From the NCBI GenBank assembly GCA_050305635.1, contig JBNLFS010000111.1, forward strand, positions 1 to 64,000: a DNA stretch of 64,000 bases, in the 5' to 3' direction. A program made the translations under genes and the position numbers. Position 1 is the stretch's first letter; each line of letters starts with the position of its first letter. Below the pieces are notes generated by a model, which had not been told where the DNA came from, ran no database searches, and worked only from the letters and a program-made list of their open reading frames with translations. Shown here piece by piece: positions 43,079-51,909 of this stretch. The DNA comes from Thiodiazotropha sp050305635. GTDB taxonomy: Bacteria; Pseudomonadota; Gammaproteobacteria; Chromatiales; Chromatiaceae.

Positions 43079-44887
43079 ATGCCGATTCGTACCCTGCCCG
43101 CACAATTGATCAATCAGATCGCCGCCGGTGAGGTGGTTGAAAGGCCTGCCTCAGTGGTCAAGGAGCTGGTTGAGAACAGCCTGGATGCCGGCGCCCGACA
43201 GATCGAGATCGAGGTGGATCAAGGGGGTATCAAGCGCCTCAGGATCCGTGATGACGGAATGGGTATTCCGAAAGCGGAACTGGCGCTGGCGCTTGCCCGG
43301 CACGCCACCAGCAAGGTCAGCAGCTTTGATGACCTGGAATCCCTGAGCAGCATGGGTTTCCGCGGTGAGGCCCTGCCCAGCATCAGTTCGGTTTCCCGCT
43401 TGACTCTCACCTCCCGTCACCAGGACGAGGATCAGGCATGGGTGGTGAGTGGAGACGGTAGTGATCGGGCGTATGAGATCAAACCCGCGTCTCATCCCCG
43501 GGGCACCAGCGTCGAGGTGCGGGATCTGTTCTACAATACCCCGGCGCGACGTAAGTTTCTGCGTGCCGAGAAGACCGAATTCGGTCACATCCAGACCCTG
43601 GTTCAGCGTCTTGCCCTGGCCCGTTTCGATGTGGGGTTCATCCTTCAGCACAATCAACGCAATGTACTGTCTCTGCCCCCTTGTCAGGATCGGGCGCAGC
43701 AGGAGAAACGTCTGCTGGCGCTTCTCGGCGAGGGTTTTCGCGATCAGGCCCTGGCGATCGACGAACAGGCGGGTGACCTGCGCCTGAGCGGCTGGGTGGC
43801 GCGTCCCTCTTTTTCCCGGGCTCAGGCCGACATGCAGTATTTTTACGTGAATCAGCGCATGATCCGGGACAAACTGGTTTCCCACGCGGTCCGACAGGGT
43901 TTTCAGGACGTGCTCTATCATGGCCGGCATCCCGCCTATGTGCTGTATCTCGAAATCAATCCTCGGGGGGTCGATGTCAATGTGCATCCGACCAAACACG
44001 AGGTGCGTTTCCGGGATTCCCGCTCAGTGCATGATTTCATATTCCGTGGCATGCACCGGGTGTTGGCTCAGACCCGTCCGCAACAGCCCGATACCCCGGA
44101 TCTCGGCCGGGTGGATGAACGCCAACGGCCGGTGACTTTGGTTCGGGATCCGAAACCCTATCAACACGGGATCGACTGGCGGGTCGCCGAGCCCCGTGCC
44201 GCCTATGATGCGGGATTCGACGTGCAGCGGCCGGTATCGGCGGATTCGCCTCCATCGAGTTCCGAGACTGCCGTTGAAACGCCCGAGGATAGCGGGGATT
44301 CCATGCATCCCCTGGGTTATGCCCTGGCTCAGCTGCACGGCATCTACATTCTCGCGGAGAATCGCAGCGGGCTGATTCTGGTCGACATGCACGCGGCGCA
44401 TGAGCGGATTACCTATGAAGGGTTCAAACAGCGGTATCACGGCGAAGGCATCATTCGCCAGCCCCTGCTGGTTCCGGTGGCCGTGGCCGTCAGCGAGCGC
44501 GAGGCCGATCTGGTCGAGGAGCACCAGGACTTTCTCGAGCAGATCGGACTCGAGGTGAGCCGCAGCGGACGGGACACTCTGGCGGTTCGCGGTATTCCCG
44601 CATTGCTGCGTGGCGCGGATCCCGAACGCCTGCTGCGTGACGTATTATCGGATCTGGCCGAACACGGCCACAGCCGGCGACTCAGGGAAGAGGCGGATCG
44701 GGTGCTCGCCACCATGGCCTGTCATGGCTCGGTACGCGCCAACCGGCGCCTGGGACTCGATGAGATGAATGCCCTGTTACGCGATATGGAGCGTACCGAA
44801 CGGGCCGATCAGTGCAATCACGGACGTCCCACCTGGGTATCCTTGTCCCTTGCGGAATTGGACCGTCTGTTTCTACGCGGACGTTGA
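43079..44887 (+). CDS. mutL: DNA mismatch repair protein MutL (endonuclease type)
   Basis: MutL couples mismatch recognition by MutS to strand incision. The 602-residue product, counted from MPIRTLPAQLINQIAAGEVV, has the GHKL ATPase domain (VENSLDAGARQI, DDGMGI, GFRGEALPSIS), a linker, and a dimerisation domain. The latter holds the metal endonuclease motif DMHAAHERITYE (Asp436-Glu447) and CNHGRP (Cys579-Pro584). E. coli MutL lacks this nuclease motif. A GTG start at 43010 would add 23 residues with no family similarity. Confidence 0.96.
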   Translation: MPIRTLPAQLINQIAAGEVVERPASVVKELVENSLDAGARQIEIEVDQGGIKRLRIRDDGMGIPKAELALALARHATSKVSSFDDLESLSSMGFRGEALPSISSVSRLTLTSRHQDEDQAWVVSGDGSDRAYEIKPASHPRGTSVEVRDLFYNTPARRKFLRAEKTEFGHIQTLVQRLALARFDVGFILQHNQRNVLSLPPCQDRAQQEKRLLALLGEGFRDQALAIDEQAGDLRLSGWVARPSFSRAQADMQYFYVNQRMIRDKLVSHAVRQGFQDVLYHGRHPAYVLYLEINPRGVDVNVHPTKHEVRFRDSRSVHDFIFRGMHRVLAQTRPQQPDTPDLGRVDERQRPVTLVRDPKPYQHGIDWRVAEPRAAYDAGFDVQRPVSADSPPSSSETAVETPEDSGDSMHPLGYALAQLHGIYILAENRSGLILVDMHAAHERITYEGFKQRYHGEGIIRQPLLVPVAVAVSEREADLVEEHQDFLEQIGLEVSRSGRDTLAVRGIPALLRGADPERLLRDVLSDLAEHGHSRRLREEADRVLATMACHGSVRANRRLGLDEMNALLRDMERTERADQCNHGRPTWVSLSLAELDRLFLRGR

Positions 44888-44888
44888 G

Positions 44889-45878
44889 ATGTCAGGCTCT
44901 GAATCCATAGCGGAATCCCATCCTCCAGCGATTTTCCTCATGGGACCCACTGCGTCGGGGAAAACCGACCTGGCCATCGAACTGATCCGGCATCTGCCGC
45001 TGGAAATCATCAGCGTGGATTCGGCACTGGTCTACCGGGGGATGGACATCGGCACCGCCAAGCCGGATGAAGCCCTGCTCGAGTCAGCACCCCACCGTTT
45101 GATCGACATCCGTGACCCCGCGGACAGCTACTCCGCCGCGGCGTTTCGCGAAGATGCCCTAGCCGCCATGGGAGAGATCGTCGCAGCGGGAAAAGTTCCC
45201 CTCCTGGTGGGGGGCACTATGCTCTATTTCAAGGCGCTCAGTCAGGGGCTGTCCGATTTGCCCGCCGCGGATCCGGCGATCCGCGCCAGGCTCGAAAGTG
45301 AATTGCTCCATCTGGGTCTGCAAACCCTGCATCGACGGCTTGCCGAGCTGGACCCGCTGGCCGCATCGAGGATCCATGCCCACGACACCCAAAGAACCCT
45401 TCGGGCACTGGAGGTCATCGAACTGACCGGACAGCCCTTGTCGGATCTGCAGCAGGGCGGTGATGGCTGCGTGCTGCCGTACCGGGTCCTCAAACTGGTG
45501 CGCGCCCCTGCGGATCGTGCCGTGTTGCACGAGCGTATCGCCCGGCGTTTCAGAAGCATGCTCGAAGCAGGCTTCGAAGGGGAAGTCCGGGCACTGCTGG
45601 CTCGGGGGGATCTGTCTCCGGATCTTCCCTCGATGCGTTCCGTCGGCTATCGGCAGATGCTGCACTACCTGCTGGGGCAGTACGGATGGGAGGAGATGGT
45701 GGAGCGGGGAATTATCGCAACCCGCCAGCTGGCCAAGCGCCAGTTCACCTGGTTGAGGGCCGAACCGGATACTCACTGGCTCGATGAGGAGGGGGATGTG
45801 GTGGCCCAATCGCTGCAGCTGATCCTTGGGGAATTTCCACGGCTGGCCGGCAATCACCCGGTTTTCATCCGGAATTAG
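44889..45878 (+). CDS. miaA: tRNA dimethylallyltransferase MiaA
   Basis: MiaA adds a dimethylallyl group to A37 of tRNAs that read codons beginning with U. The 329-residue protein has the P-loop GPTASGKTDLAIEL, SVDSALVYRGMDIGTAKP, LVGGTMLYFKAL and RSVGYRQMLHYL. It starts two bases after mutL stops. The upstream ATG at 44769 lies within mutL in another frame and is rejected. Confidence 0.97.
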   Translation: MSGSESIAESHPPAIFLMGPTASGKTDLAIELIRHLPLEIISVDSALVYRGMDIGTAKPDEALLESAPHRLIDIRDPADSYSAAAFREDALAAMGEIVAAGKVPLLVGGTMLYFKALSQGLSDLPAADPAIRARLESELLHLGLQTLHRRLAELDPLAASRIHAHDTQRTLRALEVIELTGQPLSDLQQGGDGCVLPYRVLKLVRAPADRAVLHERIARRFRSMLEAGFEGEVRALLARGDLSPDLPSMRSVGYRQMLHYLLGQYGWEEMVERGIIATRQLAKRQFTWLRAEPDTHWLDEEGDVVAQSLQLILGEFPRLAGNHPVFIRN

Positions 45879-46040
45879 CCGGTTAATCGGCACGCGCATT
45901 TGGGCACGGATGCACGATGATTCAGGTAAGCACTTGAAATCGCATTGCTTTGGCCTTATTTGATCACAGAGTAGAGCTAGCCATCTACGACAGTTTCGAC
46001 AACCTAGCCGGTTTCCCTACAAATCGTAGCTATTGAGATT

Positions 46041-46070
46041 TTGAATATTTGGCGGAAATCGCAGTATGCT
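46041..46070 (+). promoter_or_regulatory. Candidate promoter for hfq
   Basis: TTGAAT (46041-46046) and TATGCT (46065-46070) are spaced by 18 bases, both 4 of 6 to consensus, about 97 bases before hfq in a 288-base AT-rich gap. Hfq often has its own promoters within this operon. Confidence 0.4.
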
Positions 46071-46166
46071 ACACTTGCGCCAATGGAGTAGAGATTTGCG
46101 ACCGCAGCGTTGTCAGCGTTTACACCTGTTTTTTTAACTATTACAAACACAATAAGGAGAATCTCC

Positions 46167-46433
46167 ATGTCCAAAGGGCAAAGTCTACAAGACCCTTTTC
46201 TGAACGCACTGAGGAAGGAACGGGTGCCGGTATCAATATTTCTGGTCAATGGCATTAAGCTCCAAGGGCAAATCGAATCCTTTGATCAGTTCGTCGTGCT
46301 GCTCAAGAACAGCGTCAGCCAAATGGTTTACAAACATGCCATTTCAACCGTGGTCCCCGCGAGAAACGTACGCTTTCAACATGCCAATGGACAGACTGAT
46401 GAAGAGCTTCCACAAGGCGGCGGCAATTTCTAG
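46167..46433 (+). CDS. hfq: RNA chaperone Hfq
   Basis: Hfq is the hexameric Sm-like protein that matches small RNAs to mRNA targets. The 88-residue product begins MSKGQSLQDPFLNALRKERV and has the Sm1/Sm2 motifs with FLVNGIKLQGQI, FDQFVVLLKN and YKHAISTVVPAR. AAGGAGA lies 6 bases before the start. The C-terminal tail (QTDEELPQGGGNF) is short, as in non-enteric gammaproteobacteria. Confidence 0.98.
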   Translation: MSKGQSLQDPFLNALRKERVPVSIFLVNGIKLQGQIESFDQFVVLLKNSVSQMVYKHAISTVVPARNVRFQHANGQTDEELPQGGGNF

Positions 46434-46524
46434 TCTTCTCTGATTCTCAAGAAAAGGGCGTATTGTGATGACGGTACGCCCGCTTACCACCCAGAGTCGA
46501 TCCTCTCCTTGAAACCCCACCTGC

Positions 46525-47862
46525 ATGTTTGAACGACCAAAATCGGGCGAACGGGCCGTGCTGGTCCACATTGATCTGAGTCTGCCCAGCGATCCCGATG
46601 AAATCGCAGAGTTTCAGGATCTCGCCCGTTCTGCCGGGGCGATTCAGGTGGCCTTTGTCCAGGGCAGCCGGAAACAGCCGGATCCGAAATATTTCGTCGG
46701 TCGGGGCAAGGCCGAGGAGATCCGTGACATCGTGCGCGATGAAGAGGCGGAACTGGTGATTTTCGATCACACGTTGTCTCCCAGTCAGGAACGTAATCTG
46801 GAACGGGAGTTCTCCTGTCGGGTGGTGGACAGAACCGGTTTGATACTGGATATCTTCTCCCAGCGGGCGCGCTCGTTCGAAGGCAAGCTACAGGTCGAAC
46901 TGGCCCAGTTGCAGCATCTTTCAACCCGCCTGGTGCGGGGGTGGACCCATCTGGAACGGCAAAAAGGCGGCATTGGTCTGAGAGGGCCGGGTGAGACCCA
47001 GTTGGAGACGGACCGGCGACTGCTCAACCAGCGCATCATGCAGATTCGCAAACGCCTGACACGGGTCGATTCCCAGCGTGAGCAGGGGCGGCGTGGCCGG
47101 GAACGGGCCGAAATTCCAACAGTTTCCCTGGTGGGGTATACCAACGCCGGCAAGTCGACCCTGTTTAATCGCCTGGTCGGATCCGATGTGTACGCTGCGG
47201 ATCAGTTGTTTGCCACCCTGGATCCGACCTTGAGGCGCCTTGAGCTACTCGATGAAGGTCCTGTGGTTTTAGCGGATACCGTCGGCTTTATCAGTCATCT
47301 GCCCCATGATCTGGTGGCGGCTTTCAAGTCGACTCTGCAGGAGACCACGGATGCCTCACTGCTGCTGCATGTCGTGGATGCCGCCAGCCGTCAGCGCAGT
47401 GTCTGCATGGCCGAGGTCAATGATGTGCTGCAACAGATCGGTGCCAATACGGTCCATCAGATTGAAATATTCAACAAGATCGATCTGATGGAGGCGGTCG
47501 AACCCGCCATCGAACGGGATGATCAGGGTCAGGTACGCCGCGTCTGGCTCTCCGCGGCCACCGGCGAGGGTTGCGAACTGCTGTTACAGGCGCTGGCGGA
47601 ATACTTCCGAAAAAACCACGTACGTCAGCGGGTACGTCTCAATCCTCAGGATGGCAGACTGCACGCATTGCTGTTTGCGCGGGGTGTGGTGTTGAATGAA
47701 CGCGCCACAGAAGAGGGTGGCTGGGAAATGGATATCGATCTTTCTGAAAGGGCGTTTCGCCGTCTCATCAAGGAGGAGCCGGGTCTGGAGCAGTGTCTGG
47801 AAGCATACCCGCCTGCCGAAGAGAGTGCGAGCAGCTCCGAAGTTCCGGGTATTGTGCTGTAA
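46525..47862 (+). CDS. hflX: GTPase HflX
   Basis: HflX binds the 50S subunit and splits stalled 70S ribosomes. The 445-residue protein begins MFERPKSGERAVLVHIDL. It has an N-terminal nucleotide-binding domain, a helical linker with GIGLRGPGETQLETDRR, and a G domain with GYTNAGKSTLFNRL and ADTVGFI (NKID for guanine). It follows hfq by about 90 bases. Confidence 0.97.
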   Translation: MFERPKSGERAVLVHIDLSLPSDPDEIAEFQDLARSAGAIQVAFVQGSRKQPDPKYFVGRGKAEEIRDIVRDEEAELVIFDHTLSPSQERNLEREFSCRVVDRTGLILDIFSQRARSFEGKLQVELAQLQHLSTRLVRGWTHLERQKGGIGLRGPGETQLETDRRLLNQRIMQIRKRLTRVDSQREQGRRGRERAEIPTVSLVGYTNAGKSTLFNRLVGSDVYAADQLFATLDPTLRRLELLDEGPVVLADTVGFISHLPHDLVAAFKSTLQETTDASLLLHVVDAASRQRSVCMAEVNDVLQQIGANTVHQIEIFNKIDLMEAVEPAIERDDQGQVRRVWLSAATGEGCELLLQALAEYFRKNHVRQRVRLNPQDGRLHALLFARGVVLNERATEEGGWEMDIDLSERAFRRLIKEEPGLEQCLEAYPPAEESASSSEVPGIVL

Positions 47863-47891
47863 ATCCCAGACATTGGGATGCGGCCGGATAG

Positions 47892-47922
47892 TTGAGACAT
47901 GAGTGTAACGGGCTGTTAAAAT
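47892..47922 (+). promoter_or_regulatory. Weak candidate promoter before hflK
   Basis: TTGAGA (47892-47897) and TAAAAT (47917-47922) with a 19-base spacer lie in the 241-base gap between hflX and hflK. The spacing is slightly long. It is offered as a possibility only. Confidence 0.3.
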
Positions 47923-48103
47923 GCCGCCTGACAAATTTAAGCCGGGTATCAGGATGACCTCGAGAGCGACTGCGTCCGAGTCTTGAAACGGGTGCCCTGA
48001 TGACGCCAAATCGGCTATTGATGTCGGACTGGGGTTAAACCAATCGGAGTAACCAATGTCTGACCTGAGCAGATTGAACCAATAACCCATTTTGGAGTGA
48101 GCG

Positions 48104-49258
48104 ATGGCCTGGAATGAACCGGGGGGTAATGGAAAAGATCCTTGGAGTGGCAAGGGGGGGGATCAAGGTCCTCCCGACCTGGATGAAGTCGTCAAGAAAC
48201 TGCAGGAAAAATTCGGTGGACTCTTTGGGGGTGGGAAGCCGTCCCGGGGAGAGTCCTCGATCGGTGGTGGCTCTGGGCCCGGCGCCAAATCGATCGGATT
48301 TATCGTCGCCATCGCCCTGTTGGTCTGGCTCGCCTCAGGCATCTATATCATCGACGCCCCGGAACGAGGCGTGGTATTGCGATTCGGCGCCTACCATCAG
48401 ACAACCGAACCCGGACCCCATTGGCATATTCCGTTTCCGGTCGAGCGCGTGATTCCGGTGAACGTGGATCAGATCACCTCATTTCGCCACAAGGCCCAGA
48501 TGTTGACTCGGGACGAGAACATCGTCGATGTGGAACTGACCATCCAGTCGCGCATTCAGGATGCTTCGGATTACCTGTTTCAGGATCGAGATCCCAACAA
48601 AACCATGCGTGACGCCACAGAAACCGCGGTGCGCGAGATTATCGGCAAGAGCGACCTGGATTTCATCCTGACCCAGGGCCGCAGTGCGATCGCAGAACAG
48701 ATCAAGGGTGGTGCCCAGAGCCTCATCGATGCCTACAAGACTGGACTGATCATCACCAGCGTGAACATGCAGCCGGCCAAGCCGCCTGAGCAGGTCAAGA
48801 GTGCCTTCGACGACGCCATCAAGGCGCGTGAGGATAAAGAACGACTGGAGAACCAGGCGGAAGCCTACGCCAATGAGATCGTACCCAAGGCTCGCGGTGA
48901 AGCCGCCCGCCTGCTCGCCGATGCGAGCGCCTACAAGGATCGCGTGATCGCCGAGGCGCAAGGTGACACAAGCCGTTTTCTCGCGGTTCTCAAAGAGTAT
49001 CAGCTCGAGCCCAAAGTGACCCGGGAACGGCTCTATATCGACGCCATCGAGTCGATGCTCAGCCAGACCAGCAAGGTCATGCTCGATACCCAGGGAGGTA
49101 ACAGTCTGATGTATCTGCCTCTGGACAAACTGATCCAGAACGCACCCGCCAACAAGCAATCCGGCATGGAGAGCAGGGTCCCGACGGCCGAGCCGAACCG
49201 GGATGCCACCGATACCACCACCTTGCGGAATGTGGACCGGACCCGGGGGGTACGCTGA
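48104..49258 (+). CDS. hflK: FtsH protease modulator HflK
   Basis: HflK and HflC form a large membrane ring around the FtsH protease and limit its action. The 384-residue protein has a Gly-rich cytoplasmic N-terminus (GGNGKDPWSGKGGDQGPPD), one membrane helix (about 66-86), and a band-7/SPFH domain (about 87-270). A coiled tail follows. The stop shares a base with the hflC start (TGATG). Confidence 0.97.
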   Translation: MAWNEPGGNGKDPWSGKGGDQGPPDLDEVVKKLQEKFGGLFGGGKPSRGESSIGGGSGPGAKSIGFIVAIALLVWLASGIYIIDAPERGVVLRFGAYHQTTEPGPHWHIPFPVERVIPVNVDQITSFRHKAQMLTRDENIVDVELTIQSRIQDASDYLFQDRDPNKTMRDATETAVREIIGKSDLDFILTQGRSAIAEQIKGGAQSLIDAYKTGLIITSVNMQPAKPPEQVKSAFDDAIKAREDKERLENQAEAYANEIVPKARGEAARLLADASAYKDRVIAEAQGDTSRFLAVLKEYQLEPKVTRERLYIDAIESMLSQTSKVMLDTQGGNSLMYLPLDKLIQNAPANKQSGMESRVPTAEPNRDATDTTTLRNVDRTRGVR

Positions 49259-50124
49259 TGAAATTGTCCAAACTCCTTGTACCCATCCTCGCGGTCGCTG
49301 CCGTGCTGGTTTACTCATTCACCTTCGTGGTCAATCAATGGGAAGTCGCCCTTAAGCTTCGCCTGGGTGAAATCGTCGCCACGGATTACGACCCTGGATT
49401 GCATTTCCTGGTGCCGATCTTCAACAACGTGCAGACCTTCGACAAGCGGATCCAAACCATGGATTCCCGTCCGGAGCGTTTCCTCACGGCGGAAAAGAAA
49501 GACGTGATCGTCGACTATTTCGCCAAGTGGCGAATCTCCAACGTGGCGCAGTACTACCGTTCCACGGGGGGCAGCATCGACAAGACCGCCCGCCTGCTTC
49601 AGGAGCGCATCAACACCAGTCTGCGTAACGAGTTCGGTAAACGCACCGTGCAGGAGGTTATCTCCGGTGAGCGTGCGGAGATCATGGAAACTCTGACCAA
49701 GGACTCGGATGCCCAGGCCTCGGAGCTGGGTGTCGAGATTCTCGATGTCCGGGTCAAACAGATCGATCTCCCCCCCGAAGTGAGCGAGTCCGTCTATCAG
49801 CGGATGCGTGCCGAGCGTGAGCGGGTTGCCCGGGATCTTCGAGCCAAGGGTGCTGAAGCGGCTGAAAGAATCCGTGCCAACGCGGATCGTGAGCGGGTTG
49901 TGATTATCGCGGACGCCTATCGCGGGGCTGAGAAGCTGCGCGGTGAAGGCGATGGCAAGGCAGCTGAGATCTATGCCACTGCCTATAAGCAGGACAGCGA
50001 GTTCTATGCTTTCTACCGAAGCCTGAATGCCTACAAGAACAGCTTCCAGGGCAATTCGGACATGCTCGTGATTCAGCCGGACTCGGACTTCTTCCGCTAC
50101 CTGAAGGACAGAACCGGAAAGTAG
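49258..50124 (+). CDS. hflC: FtsH protease modulator HflC
   Basis: HflC is the partner of HflK. The 288-residue protein begins MKLSKLLVPILAVAAVLVYS with a signal-anchor helix, followed by an SPFH domain (EVALKLRLGEIVATDYDPGL) and a helical region rich in Glu, Arg and Ala (RERVARDLRAKGAEAAERIR). It is translationally coupled to hflK. Confidence 0.97.
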   Translation: MKLSKLLVPILAVAAVLVYSFTFVVNQWEVALKLRLGEIVATDYDPGLHFLVPIFNNVQTFDKRIQTMDSRPERFLTAEKKDVIVDYFAKWRISNVAQYYRSTGGSIDKTARLLQERINTSLRNEFGKRTVQEVISGERAEIMETLTKDSDAQASELGVEILDVRVKQIDLPPEVSESVYQRMRAERERVARDLRAKGAEAAERIRANADRERVVIIADAYRGAEKLRGEGDGKAAEIYATAYKQDSEFYAFYRSLNAYKNSFQGNSDMLVIQPDSDFFRYLKDRTGK

Positions 50125-50138
50125 CTCGTCCACATCAG

Positions 50139-50168
50139 GATGCACCGTCCCTAAGGGGGCGGTGCATC
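50139..50168 (+). terminator. Strong hairpin after hflC
   Basis: GATGCACC (50139-50146) pairs with GGTGCATC (50161-50168), and the stem continues inward (one G-T pair) to a TAAG loop. Thirteen pairs in all start 15 bases after the hflC stop. No T-run follows, so it may be a Rho-type stop aid or an mRNA-end stabiliser. Confidence 0.55.
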
Positions 50169-50407
50169 TGCCCATTGTACCGCATTGCTTGTTTGAGCCG
50201 GGCTTGTGATGGACATCGAGAACCGGCTTTGGGAGAATACGGGCACCGAATTTCATGCGGGCCCCCCCCAGCCTTCAATCGTATGAGCGAGTTTCGGTCA
50301 GGTTCCTTGATCCGGGATCACAGCTAGCCGCTGCCGGCATCACTGATGCAACAGGGAATTTGACGCCGCGGGAAATCTGGCGGGCCTGCACGGGCCTCAT
50401 CTTCATG

Positions 50408-50430
50408 ACCGGGATGATCCCGGTTTTTTT
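50408..50430 (+). terminator. Rho-independent terminator before the DUF2065 gene
   Basis: ACCGGGA (50408-50414) and TCCCGGT (50418-50424) form a hairpin with the loop TGA, followed by a run of T to 50430. It lies only 12 bases upstream of the DUF2065 start. Confidence 0.75.
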
Positions 50431-50442
50431 ATGGGGAACTGA

Positions 50443-50631
50443 ATGATGTGGCATGACTTGCTGGTGGCTTTGGCCCTGATGCTGGTGATCGAGGGGATCT
50501 GGCCGTTTTTGAACCCTAACAGCATGCGCAAGATCCTGCTGATGGTGGTGCAAAACGACAATCGATCCATGCGTCTCAGCGGTCTGGTCAGCATGGTCTC
50601 AGGGGTCATTTTGCTCTATCTGGTCAATTGA
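50443..50631 (+). CDS. DUF2065 (YjeT) family small membrane protein
   Basis: The 62-residue protein has two membrane helices (about 5-23 and 43-60) and the family motif LALMLVIEGIWPFLNPN. It sits between hflC and hisZ-purA, exactly where yjeT lies in E. coli (hflC-yjeT-purA). Function unknown. Its stop overlaps or lies just before the hisZ start. Confidence 0.93.
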   Translation: MMWHDLLVALALMLVIEGIWPFLNPNSMRKILLMVVQNDNRSMRLSGLVSMVSGVILLYLVN

Positions 50632-50639
50632 GTGTGGCA

Positions 50640-51830
50640 ATGATGGAAAACGAACGTTGGATTTTACCTGATGGTATCGACGAGGTGCTTCCCGAGGAGG
50701 CGCGGGAGATCGAGCAGAAAAGACGGGAACTCCTCGACCTCTATGATCGTTGGGGTTATGACTATGTGATTCCCCCGTTTGTGGAATTTCTCGATTCACT
50801 GCTGACAGGCACCGGTGGCGATCTCGACCTGAACACCTTCAAACTGACCGATCAGCTGAGCGGTCGATTGATGGGGGTCCGGGCGGATATCACACCCCAG
50901 GCGGCGCGCATCGATGCCCACCGCATCCGCTCCCAAAGTCCCACCCGTCTGTGCTATCTCGGTACTGTCCTCTATACCCGCTCCGATGGTTTCGCCGGTA
51001 CCCGCAGCCCACTGCAGATCGGTGCGGAACTCTATGGGCACTCCGGTGTGGAGAGCGACGTGGAGATCCTTCGGCTGATGATGGAAACCCTGGCGATGAC
51101 CGGTGTGCGTGAGGTCTACCTGGATCTCGGTCACGTGGGAGTCTACAAGGGACTCGCAGCCCAGGCTGGGCTCAATGAATCCCAGGAACAGGTGTTGTTC
51201 GATGCCTTGCAGCGCAAGGCGCTGGCAGAAATCGATCAACTCCTCGATACCTTTGATATTGCACCGCAACATGCCGCCATGTTGGCAAAACTCGGCGAGC
51301 TGAATGGTGACAAGGCCCTCACTGAGGCCCGTGAGGTGCTCAAGGACGCATCGCCTGAAGTGATCCGCGCATTGGACTACCTGCAGGCCATGGCGGATCA
51401 GATCGCCTTCTGGCTACCGGACATTCCGGTTCATTTCGATCTCGCGGAGTTGCGTGGCTACCACTTCCACACTGGCGTGGTGTTTGCCGCCTTCGTCCCG
51501 GGCAGCGGCAAAGAGATCGCTCGAGGTGGGCGCTATGATGCGATCGGTTCGGTATTCGGACGTGCCCGGGCTGCGACCGGTTTCAGTACGGACCTGAAGA
51601 CCCTGATACGGGTCGCTCAGGATACGGGGCCCGACGCCGTGTCTCCAAAGGCTGTGGTGTTTGCTCCTTGCCTGGAGGAATCCGGGCTGCACAACGAGGT
51701 CGAGCGCCTGCGAAATTCCGGTTACCGGGTAATTTGCGGCCTGCCCGGACAGGTCGGGGGCGCATCGGAGATGGGCTGCGATCAGCAGCTGCAGCGGGAT
51801 TCTGACGGTTGGCGGTTGATTCCGGTTTGA
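50640..51830 (+). CDS. hisZ: ATP phosphoribosyltransferase regulatory subunit HisZ
   Basis: HisZ is a histidyl-tRNA-synthetase-like subunit that activates the short form of HisG, the first enzyme of histidine synthesis. The 396-residue product begins MMENERWILPDGIDEVLPEE and has class II synthetase-like motifs (KLTDQLSGRLMGVRADITPQ, GGRYDAIGSVFGR) but no complete aminoacylation active site. TTG 50628, GTG 50634 and ATG 50643 are other possible starts. Its presence predicts a short HisG elsewhere. Confidence 0.94.
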   Translation: MMENERWILPDGIDEVLPEEAREIEQKRRELLDLYDRWGYDYVIPPFVEFLDSLLTGTGGDLDLNTFKLTDQLSGRLMGVRADITPQAARIDAHRIRSQSPTRLCYLGTVLYTRSDGFAGTRSPLQIGAELYGHSGVESDVEILRLMMETLAMTGVREVYLDLGHVGVYKGLAAQAGLNESQEQVLFDALQRKALAEIDQLLDTFDIAPQHAAMLAKLGELNGDKALTEAREVLKDASPEVIRALDYLQAMADQIAFWLPDIPVHFDLAELRGYHFHTGVVFAAFVPGSGKEIARGGRYDAIGSVFGRARAATGFSTDLKTLIRVAQDTGPDAVSPKAVVFAPCLEESGLHNEVERLRNSGYRVICGLPGQVGGASEMGCDQQLQRDSDGWRLIPV

Positions 51831-51909
51831 ATTTTCCGGCGATTCTGTAAAAATCGATGGGTTTTGTAATAAACGTCCGGCGCGGGCCGGACATGATGAC
51901 GAGAAAAGC

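Larger units (their letters stand above)
50125..50442. other. Intergenic region between hflC and the DUF2065 gene
   Basis: This 318-base stretch has a strong hairpin right after hflC and a terminator shortly before the DUF2065 gene. The 63-codon open frame at 50255-50446 runs through the terminator and has no similarity to a known family. Confidence 0.6.

Noticed and set aside
50255..50446. 63-codon + strand frame between hflC and the DUF2065 gene
   Set aside because: It runs through a terminator hairpin and its T-run, has no family similarity and overlaps the next gene start.
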